Shown here: piece by piece, positions 1-13,117 of the stretch
How positions within the stretch are numbered: the stretch's first letter is position 1
How the letters are laid out: every line of letters begins with the position of its first letter
NCBI GenBank assembly: GCA_001414345.1
Contig: LLCB01000019.1
Span: 62,001-126,000 of the forward strand
Length of the DNA stretch: 64,000 nucleotides
Direction: 5' to 3'
Source: Hymenoscyphus infarciens
Lineage: Eukaryota > Ascomycota > Leotiomycetes > Helotiales > Helotiaceae
Program-made: the position numbers and the translations under genes
The notes under the pieces: model-generated
Database searches by the model: none
What the model saw: the letters and a program-made list of their open reading frames with translations, nothing else
Told to the model about the DNA's origin: nothing

Positions 1-994
1 AAAGTTAGAATAGATTATATATATAATCTTACGCCTTTTTTAAGGGTTTTAGTAGGCTATATTTATAGCTTCTTTAATACTAATTTGTCTCTTTTTAGTA
101 GCCTTTTAGTATAGGGTTTTAATGTCGATTCTATAATTCTTAAGAAGGTAAGTAGCTATGATTTTAGTACTACTATTTATAGTATATCTCTTAGTATAGT
201 ACTTATAACGCTACTCCTAGTAGCTAGTAGATTTATTACTAAGAAATTAGTAAGCTAATTATGTTATTAGATTTAAGAGTTTCTTATATATAAACTGTCT
301 TATGATTCTTATTAATTATATAGAGCTAAACATAGCTAGTTCGAGGTCTTTTAGTAGGCTTTTTTAGAATTTAGAACACTTTCTATAGATCTAAATAGAG
401 CGTACTTATATTAGTTACTACTAGCTTAGTTTTAAAGGGGTTCTTCTAGGAGCTTAAAGTGCTTAAATAGGACGAAATAGGTAATATTAGTAGTGATTTT
501 AAAAGAACGTAAGACTAAGAGCTTAATACTTAAGAGGATATAGTAAATTAGTAAAAAGTAAGGTATAAAGGTAATAAATAAAGGATAAAATCGTAGAAGT
601 AATTAGAGAGACCGAAGTTGTTAAACTTTTAAAGTGTTAATAGTAGTAGTAGGAGTTATGATTTTTTAATAACTAGTACTAAAAAGAGGTAGATAATAAT
701 CATAGAGCGACTTTAAGATAGATATAAAGGATAAAGATAGAAGACTTTTTAGAGAGAAAGAGAGAGCCTTTTAAAGACCTTTTTTATATCTAAAGTAATT
801 ATAATTAATACTCTTTAATCTATAAATAATTAAGGTATATTTTAACTAATTATAATATAGCGTACTAAAACGTATATTAAAGCTAAATTAAATATCTAAA
901 GTCCGTTATCTTTAGAGCGCGATTAAAAAGTATCTACGCTATAGAATTAAGTTTTAATTATATTATTAGAAAGCCTTAATTTAGAGCTTTCTTT

Positions 995-1656
995 TAAGCT
1001 TATATACGTATTAATCAAATAAAAATTAAGTATATAAGACCTTATTTAAATAAATAAAATCGTTTTATAGAAATATATATAAATTTTAGCTAGAGTAGTA
1101 TAAAATCTAAATTTTTTAAACATCGATTTAGTTAATTTTTATATATAATTAAAAGATAAAATTTAATAAATTTAATATACTAATCTATTATATTATAACT
1201 TTTAATCTAACGTTATTATTATTAAATTAGTACTTAGTATTAATAGAAACATATCTGGAAATCTATCTTATATAGGCTATATTTATTACTTTATGTTACT
1301 TAGATTAGTTTAAGAGCTATTTATATGATTCTTTTTTTAAAATACTCTATTTAAATAGATCTATAATTCTAGCTATTTAGTACTATATTTTCTATACTAT
1401 GCGTTATACTATATAGTTTTAAAAGATAAGGCTAAAAAGAAGTAGAGTTAAAATCCGGGGTAAAAAGCTTAAATATTTAGGCTTAGTAATACTATAATAT
1501 TATCATAATATTAATTAAAATACTAATAATATAAAGGATAATATTATTAGATATCGTGGTATTTAAATAGTATAAATAATATATATTAAAGTAGGTTTCT
1601 AATAATATATCGTAGTGGTATAATATTATAAATACTATCGACTATACTACTTTTAA
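995..1656 (+). mobile_element. Truncated RIPed copy of the 966-bp TIR element
   Basis: From about 995 to 1656 this closely matches 55700-56350, the right two thirds of the TIR element inserted at 55391-56356. It ends with the same terminal sequence (AATACTATCGAC). The left terminal repeat is not seen, so the copy is truncated or its left end is too eroded to recognise. No transposase frame survives. The match is by eye over several hundred bases. Confidence 0.7.
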
Positions 1657-2171
1657 GCGCTCCTAGTCTACTATATTCTATCTCTAGCCTTTAATACGTC
1701 TATCTCTTCTAATCCTATATAAGGCTAATTTCCTTTCCGTGTCTAATAGAGAGAATAGAAAGGTTTATATATTATTCTATAGAAGTATATAAAGTAGGTT
1801 AGTATATAAGAGAAGTGCTATAGCGCTCTCTCTTTTATAGAGATAGTATATACTCTCTAAAACTCCTCTTATAAACTAACTTACTTTACGACTTATTTAA
1901 AAGTATAGAGTAAATACTCTCTCTCTCTCTCTAAACTAAATATAATCGCATAGCCGCTATACTATTCTAAATGTCTATATACTCTCTATTTAGTTCTAAG
2001 AGAGAGAGAGTACTCTTCTCTATCTAGCTACTTCTATTCTATACTTCTTACTCTTCTCTCTCTTTCTAGCCTCTCTTTTTAGCTTTCCTAGCTACTCTAA
2101 TCCTTCTTTTATAGTTATTCTTCCTCTTCTATTATATTCTATAAGTAGAGTATTCTTTCTTATTCTAATAT

Positions 2172-3375
2172 CTAGAAGCGTTATAGTATAAGAGATAGAT
2201 TACTAATTAGAGAACTTATAACTAGATTTAGTGAAATACGTGAAAGTAATCTCTTATATAATATAGTAATAAACGTCTAAAGAGAGAAGAGAAGAGTACG
2301 AAGTACTCGGAATATATATAGGTCTACTAGTGTAGTCACGTGTCCTTCTCGTAATATACTCGTCTAAAAGAAAGGTCGGCTCTAAAGACCTAAAAAGAAT
2401 AAAACAAAAGAAAGAAACAAATAAGGCTATAACTCGTCTTCTAGTTCTTAAGTAAGCTTCCTCTAAGTTATAGCTAACTTTAGAGGTTATATACTCTAGC
2501 TAGCGTCTATATAGTAACGTTCTATTAAGCTATAATATTACTCGACTTCTTACTATAAGTAAGCTTCCTCTAAGTTATAGCTAGCTTTAGAGATCGTATA
2601 CTCTAGCTAGTGTTATATAATAGTGTTTCTTTTAAGAGAGGTATATTAATATAAGAAATAAGAATTTAGTAAGATATAGACGTATAGTTAGTAGACGTAT
2701 AAAAGAAGTTATTAAGAAGTAGATAGTAAGGTTATTAAGACAGCTATTACTATAGTAACGTAAGAAATACTAATAAGAGAGAAGAGGAGAGAAGATAAAA
2801 CCGAGTCTTAGAGGTCGATATTAGAGTAGAGGCGTAAGAATCGAGGACTCGGGACTTAAGAGATCGAAGAGAGATTACTCGAAAGATCGAAGAGAGGTTA
2901 CTTAAGAGATTAAAGAGAGATTACTCGAAAGATCGTAGAGAGTATATATATAGAGCGGAAAGAGTATAAGAGTAGTATTCTTCGTCTTTCTTACTAAATC
3001 TACTAGAGATCTAGAAGATAGTTATACTTATTACTAGATAGCGTATATACTAATTACTAGATTCTAATTAAGTATTTGAATTATAAGAGTAGGAAGTAGA
3101 TAAGAGAGACAGAGATAAGAGATATTAGTTATAATATAGTAATAGAACTGGTTTTAGTAAGTAGAGTCGAATTAGAGAGATTACTAGATTTTAGAGTATT
3201 ACTATTATATAGTATAAGTAATAGATTACTAATTAAGGAACTTATAGCTAGGTTTAGTAAAATATTTAAAAGTAATCTCTTATATAGTATAGTAAAAAAC
3301 GTCTAAAGAGAGAAGAGAAGAGTATAGAGTACTTATAACTATCTATAGATCCGCTACTAGTATAGTTATATATTC
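2172..3375. repeat. Direct repeats about 1 kb apart, possible small LTR element
   Basis: A segment of about 170 bp at 2172-2340 recurs in direct orientation at about 3200-3375. Both contain a shared core beginning TAGATTACTAATTA and a shared AAACGTCTAAAGAGAGAAGA. The DNA between holds two tandem copies of a 75-bp unit (about 2450-2530 and 2548-2625, sharing GTAAGCTTCCTCTAAGTTAT) and a short array of roughly 28-bp units at 2865-2945. The arrangement resembles a small LTR element, but I could not define ends or a target duplication. Confidence 0.4.
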
Positions 3376-4029
3376 TTCCTATAATAGAAATTCTTTTCTA
3401 AAATAATATTTTCTTATAATAGTATAAATATTAGCTTATAACACTCTTATAATATTAAACTAAAGAGCTTATAACTTTTAGTATAGTAGAAAGTTTAACT
3501 ATCGTAGTTTTAGTATAGTTTTAAGATTCTAAAAAAGTATATAGTTTTAGATAATTTAGTAGAACTAAGTAATAAAAGAGTAAAACTAACTATGTAAACT
3601 ATTAGAGTTTTAAAGAAATAAGTTTAAATAAGCTAATTTAAGATATAAAAGAATAATATTAATATAAGAGAAAAAGCGTTCTAGTCTAAGAGATATAGAT
3701 ACTATATCGAGTATTATTTAAGTTATTATACTATACTAGAATAAATTATTATTATATCTAAATAGAATTCGTACTTATCTTTATTAGTAGTACTAGTAGA
3801 TATACGAAGTTATAATATAGTCTATATATTATATATTAAAATAAAAGTTCTTTATAAGTAAATTAGTAACGAATAATCTATTTTAAGAATTTCTAAGACT
3901 ATTAGAGAGTATTTATAGCTTTAGTACTAAGTTTTTAGTTTAGTAAAGTACTTAAAATATACTTAAATTACTATTTTTTCTTATATATAAACTATAGTAT
4001 AAATTTATATATTCTACTAGTAGTAGTAG

Positions 4030-4371
4030 TATAATAGCCTACTATCTTATATAGCTAAGATTATATACTATATACTATATAGATAAGGTTTTAGTAGTTA
4101 TTGTTTTATATTATCTAATTTAGAAAGGTTATAGACGTTTATACGTCTATTTAGACTTTTAGATAGACTTTATAGAGTTCGGGTTTTTATATTAGCTAAT
4201 ATAGACTATTTAGTTTTAGACCTCTTATATATAGCTATCTACTCTTCTAGAGTTAGAAAAGACTAGTTTAGCCTTTTCTTCTCTATTAGAGCCTAGTATT
4301 TATATACGTTATTCTACTAAATATACTCTTATATATCTCTTCGATAGTAGTATATATTTTATACTATTATA
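4030..4371 (-). repeat. Solo LTR, RIPed, with 5-bp target duplication
   Basis: This 342-bp segment is the reverse complement of the LTR that flanks the element at 27454-31644, with pervasive C-to-T and G-to-A changes. It is bounded by a perfect 5-bp direct repeat, AGTAG at 4025-4029 and 4372-4376. No internal region is attached, so it is a solo LTR left by recombination between two LTRs. Its length is close to the 351-bp form and longer than the 311-bp form at 5708 and 17277. Confidence 0.8.
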
Positions 4372-5707
4372 AGTAGCGTCTAAGTTAGATAGTAAGAGGC
4401 TAGCTAATTAGAAAGCTAGGATTTACTAAAATAAGCTTAAAAGAGCTTAGTATATCTCTTTTTTCTACTCTAGAATTACTAGAATTTCTAGAATTTCTAT
4501 ACTACTTAGTTTATAAAACTAAAGCTAAACTAACTAGTAGTTTATTTAATTTTCTTAAAACTAAGTAAAAAAACTAAAAATTAACTAAGTAGCTACTTAG
4601 TTTAGTTAGTTTTATAAGAACTATATAAATCTTCTTTACTAATAACTTTAAGACTAAAGTAAAAGCCTAATTTATTAAGATAGAGATTATTAAAAGTATT
4701 AATAAAGCAAAATATTAGTTATATAGTCTTACTAGAGCCTAGAATATAACCGCCTTCTATAAAGTACTATCTTAAGAAGTACTCTATATACCTAGTAGAG
4801 AAAGCGAATAGAGCTCTAGTATCTACTCTTATAAGTATTAGAGAGTTTCTCTATATAAAAGAAAGCTCTACTAAAGAGGCTTTTACTATAGCTATCTTTA
4901 TCTTAACTACTAACTTTATATAGTTTAAGATACTATAGTAGAAAGAGTTCTTTAAACTAGTAAATTTTAAGCTTTTAAATTAGTAGATACTCTTAACTTC
5001 GCTTCTTAATTAGTATTATAAAAAGGTTTAAGATTAAGTATAAAAAGTTACTAATAAAGCTTCTTATCTCTAGATTATTAGTAATAGCTTCTCTAATATC
5101 TTAAAGAATTATATTAAAAATACCTTCTTTCTAACTTTTAATAGTATATTATATTACTAGAGAAACACGTTAGTTAGTATTTTTAAAGCTAGTATAGATT
5201 AAATAAATAATAATAGTATATATATAAAAGTATATACTTAAGATTATATAAGATAACCTCTATAAAGAGATCTTCTTCTCTACTAATACTAATTTAACCT
5301 AGTATAAAGTTTAGAAGATTCTTTATACTTCTCTAAAGACCTCTTATATTTACTATATCTTTTATAATTCTTATAGTCTTTAACTTATCTTTAAAGATCT
5401 CTTCTAGCTAGGAAAGAATACTAATAAACATTAGATTAAGAGTAAGATAGAAGTGTTTAATTATAAGAGTCTTATAGCTTTATTATCTTTCTTTTCTTAC
5501 TTATATAAAGAGCTAGGCTTTCTCTAATCTTATATATTTATAACTATTAGAAAAGTTTATACTTTTATCTAAACTATTAAAACACGCTAGAGTATTATAT
5601 ATTATTAGCGTAAATATATTAAATTATCTAAACTTATATTATAAATATATATAGTTTTAGAGAGAGTAGTAATAGACTAGTAAGTACTTTTATAGAATAA
5701 TACTTAG

Positions 5708-8700
5708 TATAACGGCACGAAATATATATAACTATAGTAGAGGTATATAGGAGTACGTATAGCAGAATAACGTATATAGATACTAGGCTCTAATACGGAA
5801 GAAAAGGCTAAACTAGCCTTTTCTAACTCTAGGAGAGTAGGCTGCTATATATAAGAGGTTTGGACTATATAAAAGGGTCTGAAACCGAATAACCTCGGCT
5901 AATATAAAAGCTTAAACCTACGTAACCTTCCTAAAATAGACAATACAAGATAACAACTACTAAAACCTTATATATAGCAGGTACTCCTAGCTATCTAGGA
6001 TGACAGTATACTGTTATATCCCCCTCTCTTTAAAAAGACTCGTTCTAAGTCTTCTCTCTCTTATTATTTAGAGTTTAGAGTAGAATTAGAATAGTATAAG
6101 TATTATAATATTTATTATATTTATTAATTTTATTATAAGCGAGAAAGTAGATTAGGATCTAAATTATAGCTAACCTAGGTTTATAGATACTTTATTTATT
6201 ATAATTTTATAAGCGAGATATTAGCTTTAAATCGACTTTGTAGATACTTGTAAAGAGACTTTATTTCTAATCCTTTAATATTAAAAGTAAGTATTCGCGT
6301 CTACTAAAAGAGTATAGTCTAATCTATCTAGTAGGTTAGAAAAAGTTTAAAGTTTAAAGTTTAAGAGTTTAAAGGTTAGAGGTGAATTTAAAGTAGAGTT
6401 AGAAGTTGTTTAGTTAAGAGGTAGTAATAACTTAGTTAAAAGCTTACTTTAAGAGTATATTAATTCGTATTTAATTTGAATTACTAAAAGAGTGTAGGTC
6501 TAAAAGAGTTTAGAGTAGAGTTAGAGGTTGTTTAGTTAAGAGGTAGTAATAACTTAGTTAAGAGCTTACTTCGAGAGTATACTAATTTATATCTGATTTA
6601 AATTTAAAAACGTAAAGTTAGAAACGAAAAGTTAATAATATTATAGATAGTAATAACTTAGCTAAGAGGTTACTATTCTTTTAAAAGCGTACTAATTCGA
6701 TTTATATCTAATTCGAAAGTTTAAATAAAAAAAGGACTTCTAGCCTAGCCAGAAGTGAAAAGAAAGTAAGAAAGAGAGAAAGAATGTAAGAAAGACTCCT
6801 TGCTAGAGTTGGTAGAGGTTCGGCTAGTTAAAGGCGAAGTTGTTACTAAAGTTAAAAATGCTGTCTAAAGTTTAGGATAATAGAAGGAGGGGTTTCGGCT
6901 GGTTAAATGAACTTGATGCCGAAGTTGTTATATTGAAATTCTTGTCTAAGTAACTGGGGACAATAAAAGGGGTGGTTTTAGCTGGTTAAAGGCGAAGTTA
7001 TTACTGAATGTTGAAAACGCTGTCTAAGTATCTGGATAATAAGAGGAGGGGAAGTTTCGGCTAGTTAAATAAACTTAATGCTGAAGTTTGTCGAATTGTC
7101 TAAGTATCTAGGGATAATTAAAGGGGTGGGGTTTCGGCTGGTTAAATGAAGTTGTTGCTAAATTTGTTAAAGTTAAAATTATTATCCGACGTTTAGGATA
7201 ATAATAGGTAGGGTTTCGGCTAGTTAAAGGATTTTGTTATTAAATTTGTTATACTGTCTAAAGTTCGGGATAATAATAAGAGGTGGTTTTGGCTGGTTAA
7301 ATGAACTTGATGCCGAAGTTAAAAAATGCTATCTAAAGTTTAAGATAACAAAAAGGGGTATAGTTTTAGATATAACATTTATTAGTACTATTATAGGAAC
7401 TGTGTTACTTAGGCCTATAGGCTACCTTATTCCCTTTAAGGTACTTAAGAACTTATTCATCTTTTGATTTTAGAAAAAGAGTTACTATTAGATCGTAGAG
7501 AGTTTAGAGCTAAATTAGATAAGGAGGGAGGGGTGTTTTTAAACTAAAATGCTAATATCGATAGGCGTGGTCGTTTTGTTAGCAGTTAACTTAGCGTTTT
7601 AGTATCTCTTCTTATCTAGGGCTAAAAGATCATTTACTAACTTAGCGAAGTTATAATTCTAACGTCTCTTAAGTGTAGTAGACGCGTTTTAGAGCTAAGG
7701 TATAATCTTATCTTATATATAAAAGAACTATTACTATTCTCTCTAAGTATAGCTATACTTAAAAAGTAAACGTTTCTTTAACGTAATCTTATTCTTAATT
7801 CTACTTCTATCTCTTTTAACCTTTATACTAGTAGGGACTTAGTCTATAACTATAGTTATAGTCTTTTAGTTTAATAGAAGTTTAGAGTAGAGTTAGATAA
7901 TGTTTAGTTAGGATTAATAGTAATAACTTAGCTAAGAGCTCGCTTTTAAGTTTTATCTTAATAGAAAGCGTATTTCGACTAATTCGTATCTAATTTAAGA
8001 GAAGTAGTAGGAAGGTATTAGAGGTAGCTACTTATAGCTAAAAGAGGTATAAATTTAAGCTTAGAAGTAGAAGAGGGTTAGATTAGAGAGGGTTTAGAGG
8101 CGAAGTAATTTATTAACTTTAAAATATAAGGTCGCTTATCCGTCTTTCTAGCTTAGCTAGCTAGTTCCTTATTTCTTAATTTCCTACTTCTAAAGCTTAT
8201 ATAACTAACTATATCTGTTCTATATTTAAGAAGTCTTACTAGTCTCTTTAACTGTTATTGTTTCTTTAGGATCTTCTAGATCTTAGTATATAGGTGTGAT
8301 TTAGAAGAGGTTTAGAGAGGTGTCTTTTGAAAAGAGGGGTGTCTTTAGAAGAGGTTATTACTTAATACTATATAGTAGAACTAAATTTAACTATCTTTAT
8401 TATCTATTTATAAGGATCTAAAAGCGTTCTAAGCATCCTCTGTCTTATAACCGGTTAAAAAGGTATCTAAAAGGGTAACTATCTCTTCTTAATTTTAGAA
8501 AGTATTCTAAACTGACTCTAACTCGTATCTAGGCTCTAGGTAGTTCCTAGCTAGTCTAGTTATTATATCTTAAATAAGGGCTTTATATATTAGTTTTAGT
8601 TATTTTACTTTTTTATTAAGGTTAGAGAGTATTTAAAGAGGCTTTAGTACTATGTTAGGTAAGTTAGAAGGCATTAGAGGCAGCGGTGTCTCTTAAGCGA

Positions 8701-9698
8701 AAAAGGTCTGAATTAGAGCTTAAAAGTAAAGGAGAGTTAAATAAGGGTTAGATTAGTAAGAGTTTAGAAGTAGAGTGTTTTTGTTAACTTCGAAGTTTAC
8801 TTATAATTTTATCCTCTATCTCTCTAACTAATCGTTTTATTCTTTATATGACTTTTATCTCTATCTTATCTGTCTATTATCTATATATCGTTTAAATTTG
8901 AGAAGGTTATCTTTAAGAGTGAAAGCTCTTATTATTTCAGCGTACGGTTACGGGTTAAAGAGGGTTTAGAGAGTTTTTTAAAAAGGGGGGGTGGCCTTAG
9001 AAGGTTGTTTAACGCCTCGTAGTAGAACTAGTTCGACATAATGTCGATTTAGAGGGGAGGGAGTAAGGTTAGGTTTAGAAGCCTTTGTAATAACTATAAA
9101 GTCGACTTATTCACCGATTCTAGAGTTATTAGGATTCTTAGGAACACTTAGCGTATTCTAATCTCTTAACGTGTCTATAATATGATTTTTACTAGCTATC
9201 TATATAGATATTAAACCCTAGTATTACTAGCTATCTAGGTAGTCTCTAATTACCTAGCTATTTAAGAATATTATCCTTCTAGTCTAAATCTAGACCGAGT
9301 TATATTCGAAAACAAAAGAAGTAATAAAAAGCTTGAAAAGAGATATTATTTATACTATTACTGGTGAAGAAGAGTTTAGCCTTTTTATATAATAGCACGA
9401 AATATATATAACTATAGTAGAGGTATATAGGAGTATATATAGTAGAATGACGTATATAGATACTAGGCTCTAATATAGAAGAAAAGGCTAAACTGGCCTT
9501 TTCTAACTCTAGGAGAGTAGGCTGCTATATATAAGAGGTTTAGACTATATAAAAGGGTCTGAAACCGAATAACCTTAGCTAATATAAAAGCTTAAACCTA
9601 CGTAACCTTCCTAAAACAGATAATATAAGACAATAACTGCTGAAACCTTATATATAGCAGGTACTCCTAGCTATCTAGGATAACGGCATACTGTTATA
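5708..9698 (+). mobile_element. Complete non-autonomous LTR element, RIPed copy
   Basis: The 311-bp LTRs are 5708-6018 and 9388-9698. They start TATAACGGCACG / TATAATAGCACG and end in TATA, which are RIPed forms of TG...CA. The 5-bp target duplication CTTAG lies at 5703-5707 and 9699-9703. The internal 3.37 kb aligns with the better-preserved element at 27454-31644 and has the same repeated modules but no gag, protease or polymerase frame. It probably depends on another element for its enzymes. The DNA on either side belongs to an older RIPed repeat that the insertion split. Confidence 0.88.
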
Positions 9699-9703
9699 CT
9701 TAG

Positions 9704-10690
9704 TAGTAGAAACTTTAAGCGCTTATATTTATAATAAAGCCTATTTATACTTTATAGAAGATATTTAAACTAAACTATACTTAGCTTTACTTTATATATT
9801 CTTATTAGATTAAACTTAATTCTTACTTTTAACGTTTTAGTAGTAATAGCACGTCTTTTTAGTCTTCTTTAATCTATAAATACTTCTTCTAAGTTATTTA
9901 TAATAGCTAGGAATCTTATATAAAGAAGTAGCTTTTATTTATTTATCTAGTAGTATATATATTAATACTAGAGAATTAAAAGTCGAATCTTTTACTAAAA
10001 TATAAGAAGTAGATAGAAACGTTTATTTAAATATTAACTAGCCTAAATAGATATATATAATACTTAGAGTATATTACTTTAGAGAGTCTCTTTAATTTTA
10101 TAAGACTATACTAGGTTAAGTTTATAGATAATCTAAAGGCTTTTTAGAGTACTAGTGTTTATATAACTCTTGTTTTCTTACTAGAATTATAGCTAAATAT
10201 AATAGAGAATCTACGCTCTAGATCTTACTAAACTAGCTCTTAAACTTCTTAATACTACTACTAATTCTATATTATCTAAACGATTCTTCTCTATATAAAA
10301 CTTCTTATAAACTTAGTTCTAAGCTTATATATAGCTTAAGAAGATAGATATGCTTATCTTTATCTATATAAATTATAGGAGTTTATACTATATAAGTTAT
10401 AAAACTAATTAAGATAAAGTAGTATAGAAGTAGAATAAAGAGAATATATTACTAAATATAGAGTATTTACTCCTAGATAATAATATATATAACGAAGACA
10501 AAGATAATAGAAGCGATAACGATTCTAAGAATAGCTTTAAGTATTCTATATAATTATAATATAAATTATTACTTTTTATACTAAAATACTATATTTTAAT
10601 ACTATATTTATATACTTTTATATCTAAAATTTATCTTAGAATAACGCTAACAGCTATATTACGCTTTACGCTAAATAAGCGTTTTATATT
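9704..10690. repeat. RIPed repeat interrupted by the LTR element
   Basis: This AT-rich, CA/TG-depleted sequence appears to continue the repeat that stops at 5702, the two halves being separated by the LTR element and its CTTAG duplication. It reads like eroded transposon coding sequence with many TAA/TAG stops, but no domain could be named. Composition changes sharply near 10690. Confidence 0.6.
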
Positions 10691-10704
10691 GCTTTACGAA
10701 ACGT

Positions 10705-11096
10705 AATAATCTGCATCTCTACCCGTGGTACAGCCGCCTCACAGGAGGCTTGTTCGAAAGGAAGGACCAAAGTGGGTTCAATTCTATTTCAAAATGGGCG
10801 GACATCAATATCCTAGGGGATGTGAAGGCAGACTTCTGGAAAAGAGATGAAAATCTACTCAACTTGGCTTATCAAAGGGGTCATGTGCATGTTGTTGATA
10901 TGCTGCCTAAGAATCGTGAAGGGGTATGAGAATGCAAAAAAAAAAAAAAACTTCACGGAAGTGCTATGGGAGCAGCGGCGAAGATATTTACAAGAGGGGA
11001 TAGAGAAGATTTTGAGTCTTTTGATTGGGAACGCAACTATAGCTGGATAGGAGAGCTCACTCCATGTCAAGAAGAAGTGAACTGGTTTAACTATTG
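10705..11096 (+). pseudogene. Ankyrin-repeat protein remnant (3' end)
   Basis: One forward frame reads continuously as protein from about 10705 to the stop at 11094-11096, apart from one in-frame TGA at 10927-10929. Before the stop it contains an ankyrin-like helix pair (ENLLNLAYQRG then HVHVVDML, about 10848-10904). After it come a lysine run encoded by 15 consecutive A's (10936-10950) and a tail with DWERNYSWIGELTP. The 5' part is lost in the RIPed block. Fungal ankyrin genes of this kind are often repeat-containing regulators or NLR-type proteins, but only the repeat is visible here. A short missed intron around the stop is possible and less likely than decay. Confidence 0.5.
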
Positions 11097-11577
11097 AGGT
11101 ACTTTTGCTGCCGACATACACAAGCAAGCCCTATCAAAGACATAAGCTATCTCTCTCTCCTTGGGATCGTATGCTTTGGTCGTGAAACTCGTTCTATCAC
11201 TATATATATCTTTCAGCATAAGGAAGGTTTGCTGCAGATTTCGATTTTTAAAAGGGGACGACACATAACTACCTATTTCTCATTTGAGGTTCAAGTATTC
11301 GATGGACTAGAACTCAACCCGATTTGCTCTTACACCATTTTCTTTTGGGAGGAGTTCAGGCTATACACGCTGTATCTCGCTTCTTTAAGCTCCCACACTC
11401 CAAACTTAGGGTACTAGCAGCCGTATTTACTATTTAGCGTGTCGCAAAATAAAACGCTATCACATTTGAAAGCAAAGTATTGATTTTGTTTCTAATGTAT
11501 TGGAATTGAAGCTAGGAGGGAATGGGGGGAAAATAGTAGAAGCTAGGAAGGAAGAGAGTGAGAGCTAGCAGGGCCCC
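11097..11577. other. Non-RIPed spacer with unassigned coding-like fragments
   Basis: Composition is normal but no gene can be supported. A 107-codon forward frame starts at 11094, and other frames on both strands also hold short coding-like stretches, so none is convincing. It may be the decayed continuation of the ankyrin-type gene. A GGGCCCC sequence abuts the TIR element that follows. Confidence 0.4.
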
Positions 11578-11579
11578 TA

Positions 11580-12246
11580 GGTCTATACAACGAATAGATG
11601 AATAAAATATTATTTATTTATTATAAATATTAAATAAATATATAGTATTCAAGCAACTATTCGAGTAATAAGAGCTTAAATGAATATATTACAAAGATTT
11701 TCTATTTATTAAGCTTAATATCCGCTCTCTAAGTCTTAATATATATAAGTTAAAATTTACTCTCTTTTTATAAATATATATTTAAATATAACTAAACTAT
11801 AAATTCACTTACTTTTAATTATTATTAATAGATTACTATCGTCTCTACTCTTTAATACTTATATTATATAAAATAGGGTGTTATATAATACTCTACTTTC
11901 TATAACATCTAATACATAACCTTTAAACTAAGGTTTTAATATTGAAAGGTTCTTTTTAATAACTAATTTATCTACTTTTTTAGCCTAGAAACGCCCTAGT
12001 ATACCTCTGTAGCCTAATTAAGATAACGAAAGCAACTAAAGTAGATAATTTTAAAGGATTTTTATATATGTTTAAATAAGTGAGAAACTATACTAAAAGG
12101 GTAGAGAATATAGAGAATTTATAAATAAATAACTGCTATTTACCCTCTAAACGCTCCCTATTCTTAAATAATTTAAAGAGTCTTTTATCCGTAGAAAATC
12201 GTAAATATTCTAAATATATTCCTAGCTTTTATTCGTGGTGCAGACC
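11580..12246. mobile_element. Non-coding TIR element (mariner/Fot-type MITE)
   Basis: The ends are inverted repeats, GGTCTATACAACGAATA on the left and the reverse complement of GGTCTGCACCACGAATA on the right. Each is flanked by TA (11578-11579 and 12247-12248), the target duplication typical of the Tc1/mariner-pogo group. The 667-bp interior is strongly RIPed and codes for nothing. A second copy lies at 49767-50463, and sequences agree over most of the length. It has inserted in a GC-rich site (GGGCCCC on the left, AGGGCCCCC on the right). Confidence 0.75.
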
Positions 12247-12329
12247 TAAGGGCCCCCAAAGCTGGGCATTGCCCGACCCGGCACGATGAACGTAAATTGT
12301 CCCAAAAAAGCCGCTCTCGCTCCCAAGGA

Positions 12330-12734
12330 TTCGAAGACGAGAAATCATGCATAAGGGAAGCCGAATGGGTGTGTTTTTCCTCGAAAGAAGTCCACGACTG
12401 TGTTAAAAGACCCGATGGTCATGGCTGGTCTCTAACTGCCGACACACATTTAGGCCAAAACGAAGAAGTAAAATAAAAGCACATCGACGCTAAAGTGGCG
12501 CCCAGGACTTGTAGGAGACTTACTTGTGTTGCTAATGCGGGAATTTTACTTTACGATCATGCGATTACAGCAACTATTACAATTATCGCCGCTTACGCCG
12601 GGGCTATTCAAGAGGGTTGTGGGAAGAAGGGAAAGGGGTATTGCGGAGAGGCTTTCGACAGCGAGAACCCTATTTGGTTTATGAGGGAGTTGTTGTATCT
12701 CATCCCTAGCTTCCTTTCTATTCAAAGAGCATGA
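12330..12734 (+). pseudogene. Dead intron-less copy of the secreted Cys-rich protein at 13118
   Basis: One forward frame aligns with the gene at 13118-13998: a VHDC...HGW block around 12390-12428 against VVCC...HGW, then LTADTHLG against LPTADANLG, TCRRLTCVANAG against TCAQLTCVGQAG, and AYAGAIQEGCG...GYCGEAFD against AYAGAIKDICG...GYCGQTFD. The frame is broken by TAA at 12474-12476, where the partner has Lys. It has no counterpart of the partner's 146-nt intron after HGW. At the 79-nt intron it lacks the intron plus exactly three flanking codons. The 5' part (signal peptide) is not recognisable. It could be an RNA-derived copy or a paralogue that lost introns. The end at 12732-12734 is the frame's stop. 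Confidence 0.65.
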
Positions 12735-13117
12735 TCCGTGAATTTCAAGGTGAATTTGATGTGTTAGTGGATTTGCATAGCTGGTTTTCACTCAGATGAA
12801 TCAACCCAATGATTTGCTAGGTGAAGCTTTGTAAATTATGGACCAAAATGTCTGTAGAGGCATTGAATCAAGATTTATAAGCTTCTGTAAATTGTACTTT
12901 GACGTGAATGTGAATGTCTTTGATGAACCAGTGTAATTATTACAATGGAAATTGTTCTTACCATTCATTGCCATTAGTTCCAACTTCTTTGCAATCACAT
13001 AATGTTAAGAAGAAAAGAAGTATATAGTTGCAGTACCTGTACTCCTAGATTTAAAGTTGAAACAAACACCAATAGATACAACAAGAACACACAGAGACTG
13101 CTTTCACAAAGCCAGAA
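12735..13117. other. Spacer and likely promoter of the secreted Cys-rich gene
   Basis: I see no gene in this 383-bp stretch. Both strands have short frames only. It has normal composition and separates the dead copy from the intact one, so it should contain the upstream control region of the gene starting at 13118. No clear TATA or other motif stood out. Confidence 0.4.

Larger units (their letters stand above)
1..5702. repeat. AT-rich RIP-degraded repeat block
   Basis: There is no open frame above 60 codons in this stretch. The dinucleotides CA and TG are almost absent and TA is in large excess, which is what RIP leaves after converting CpA to TpA on both strands. Loss of TG also removes ATG starts. 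Pieces can still be recognised and are listed separately: a truncated TIR element, a pair of direct repeats and a solo LTR. The rest, including 4377-5702, looks like eroded transposon coding sequence that I cannot assign. Confidence 0.85.
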
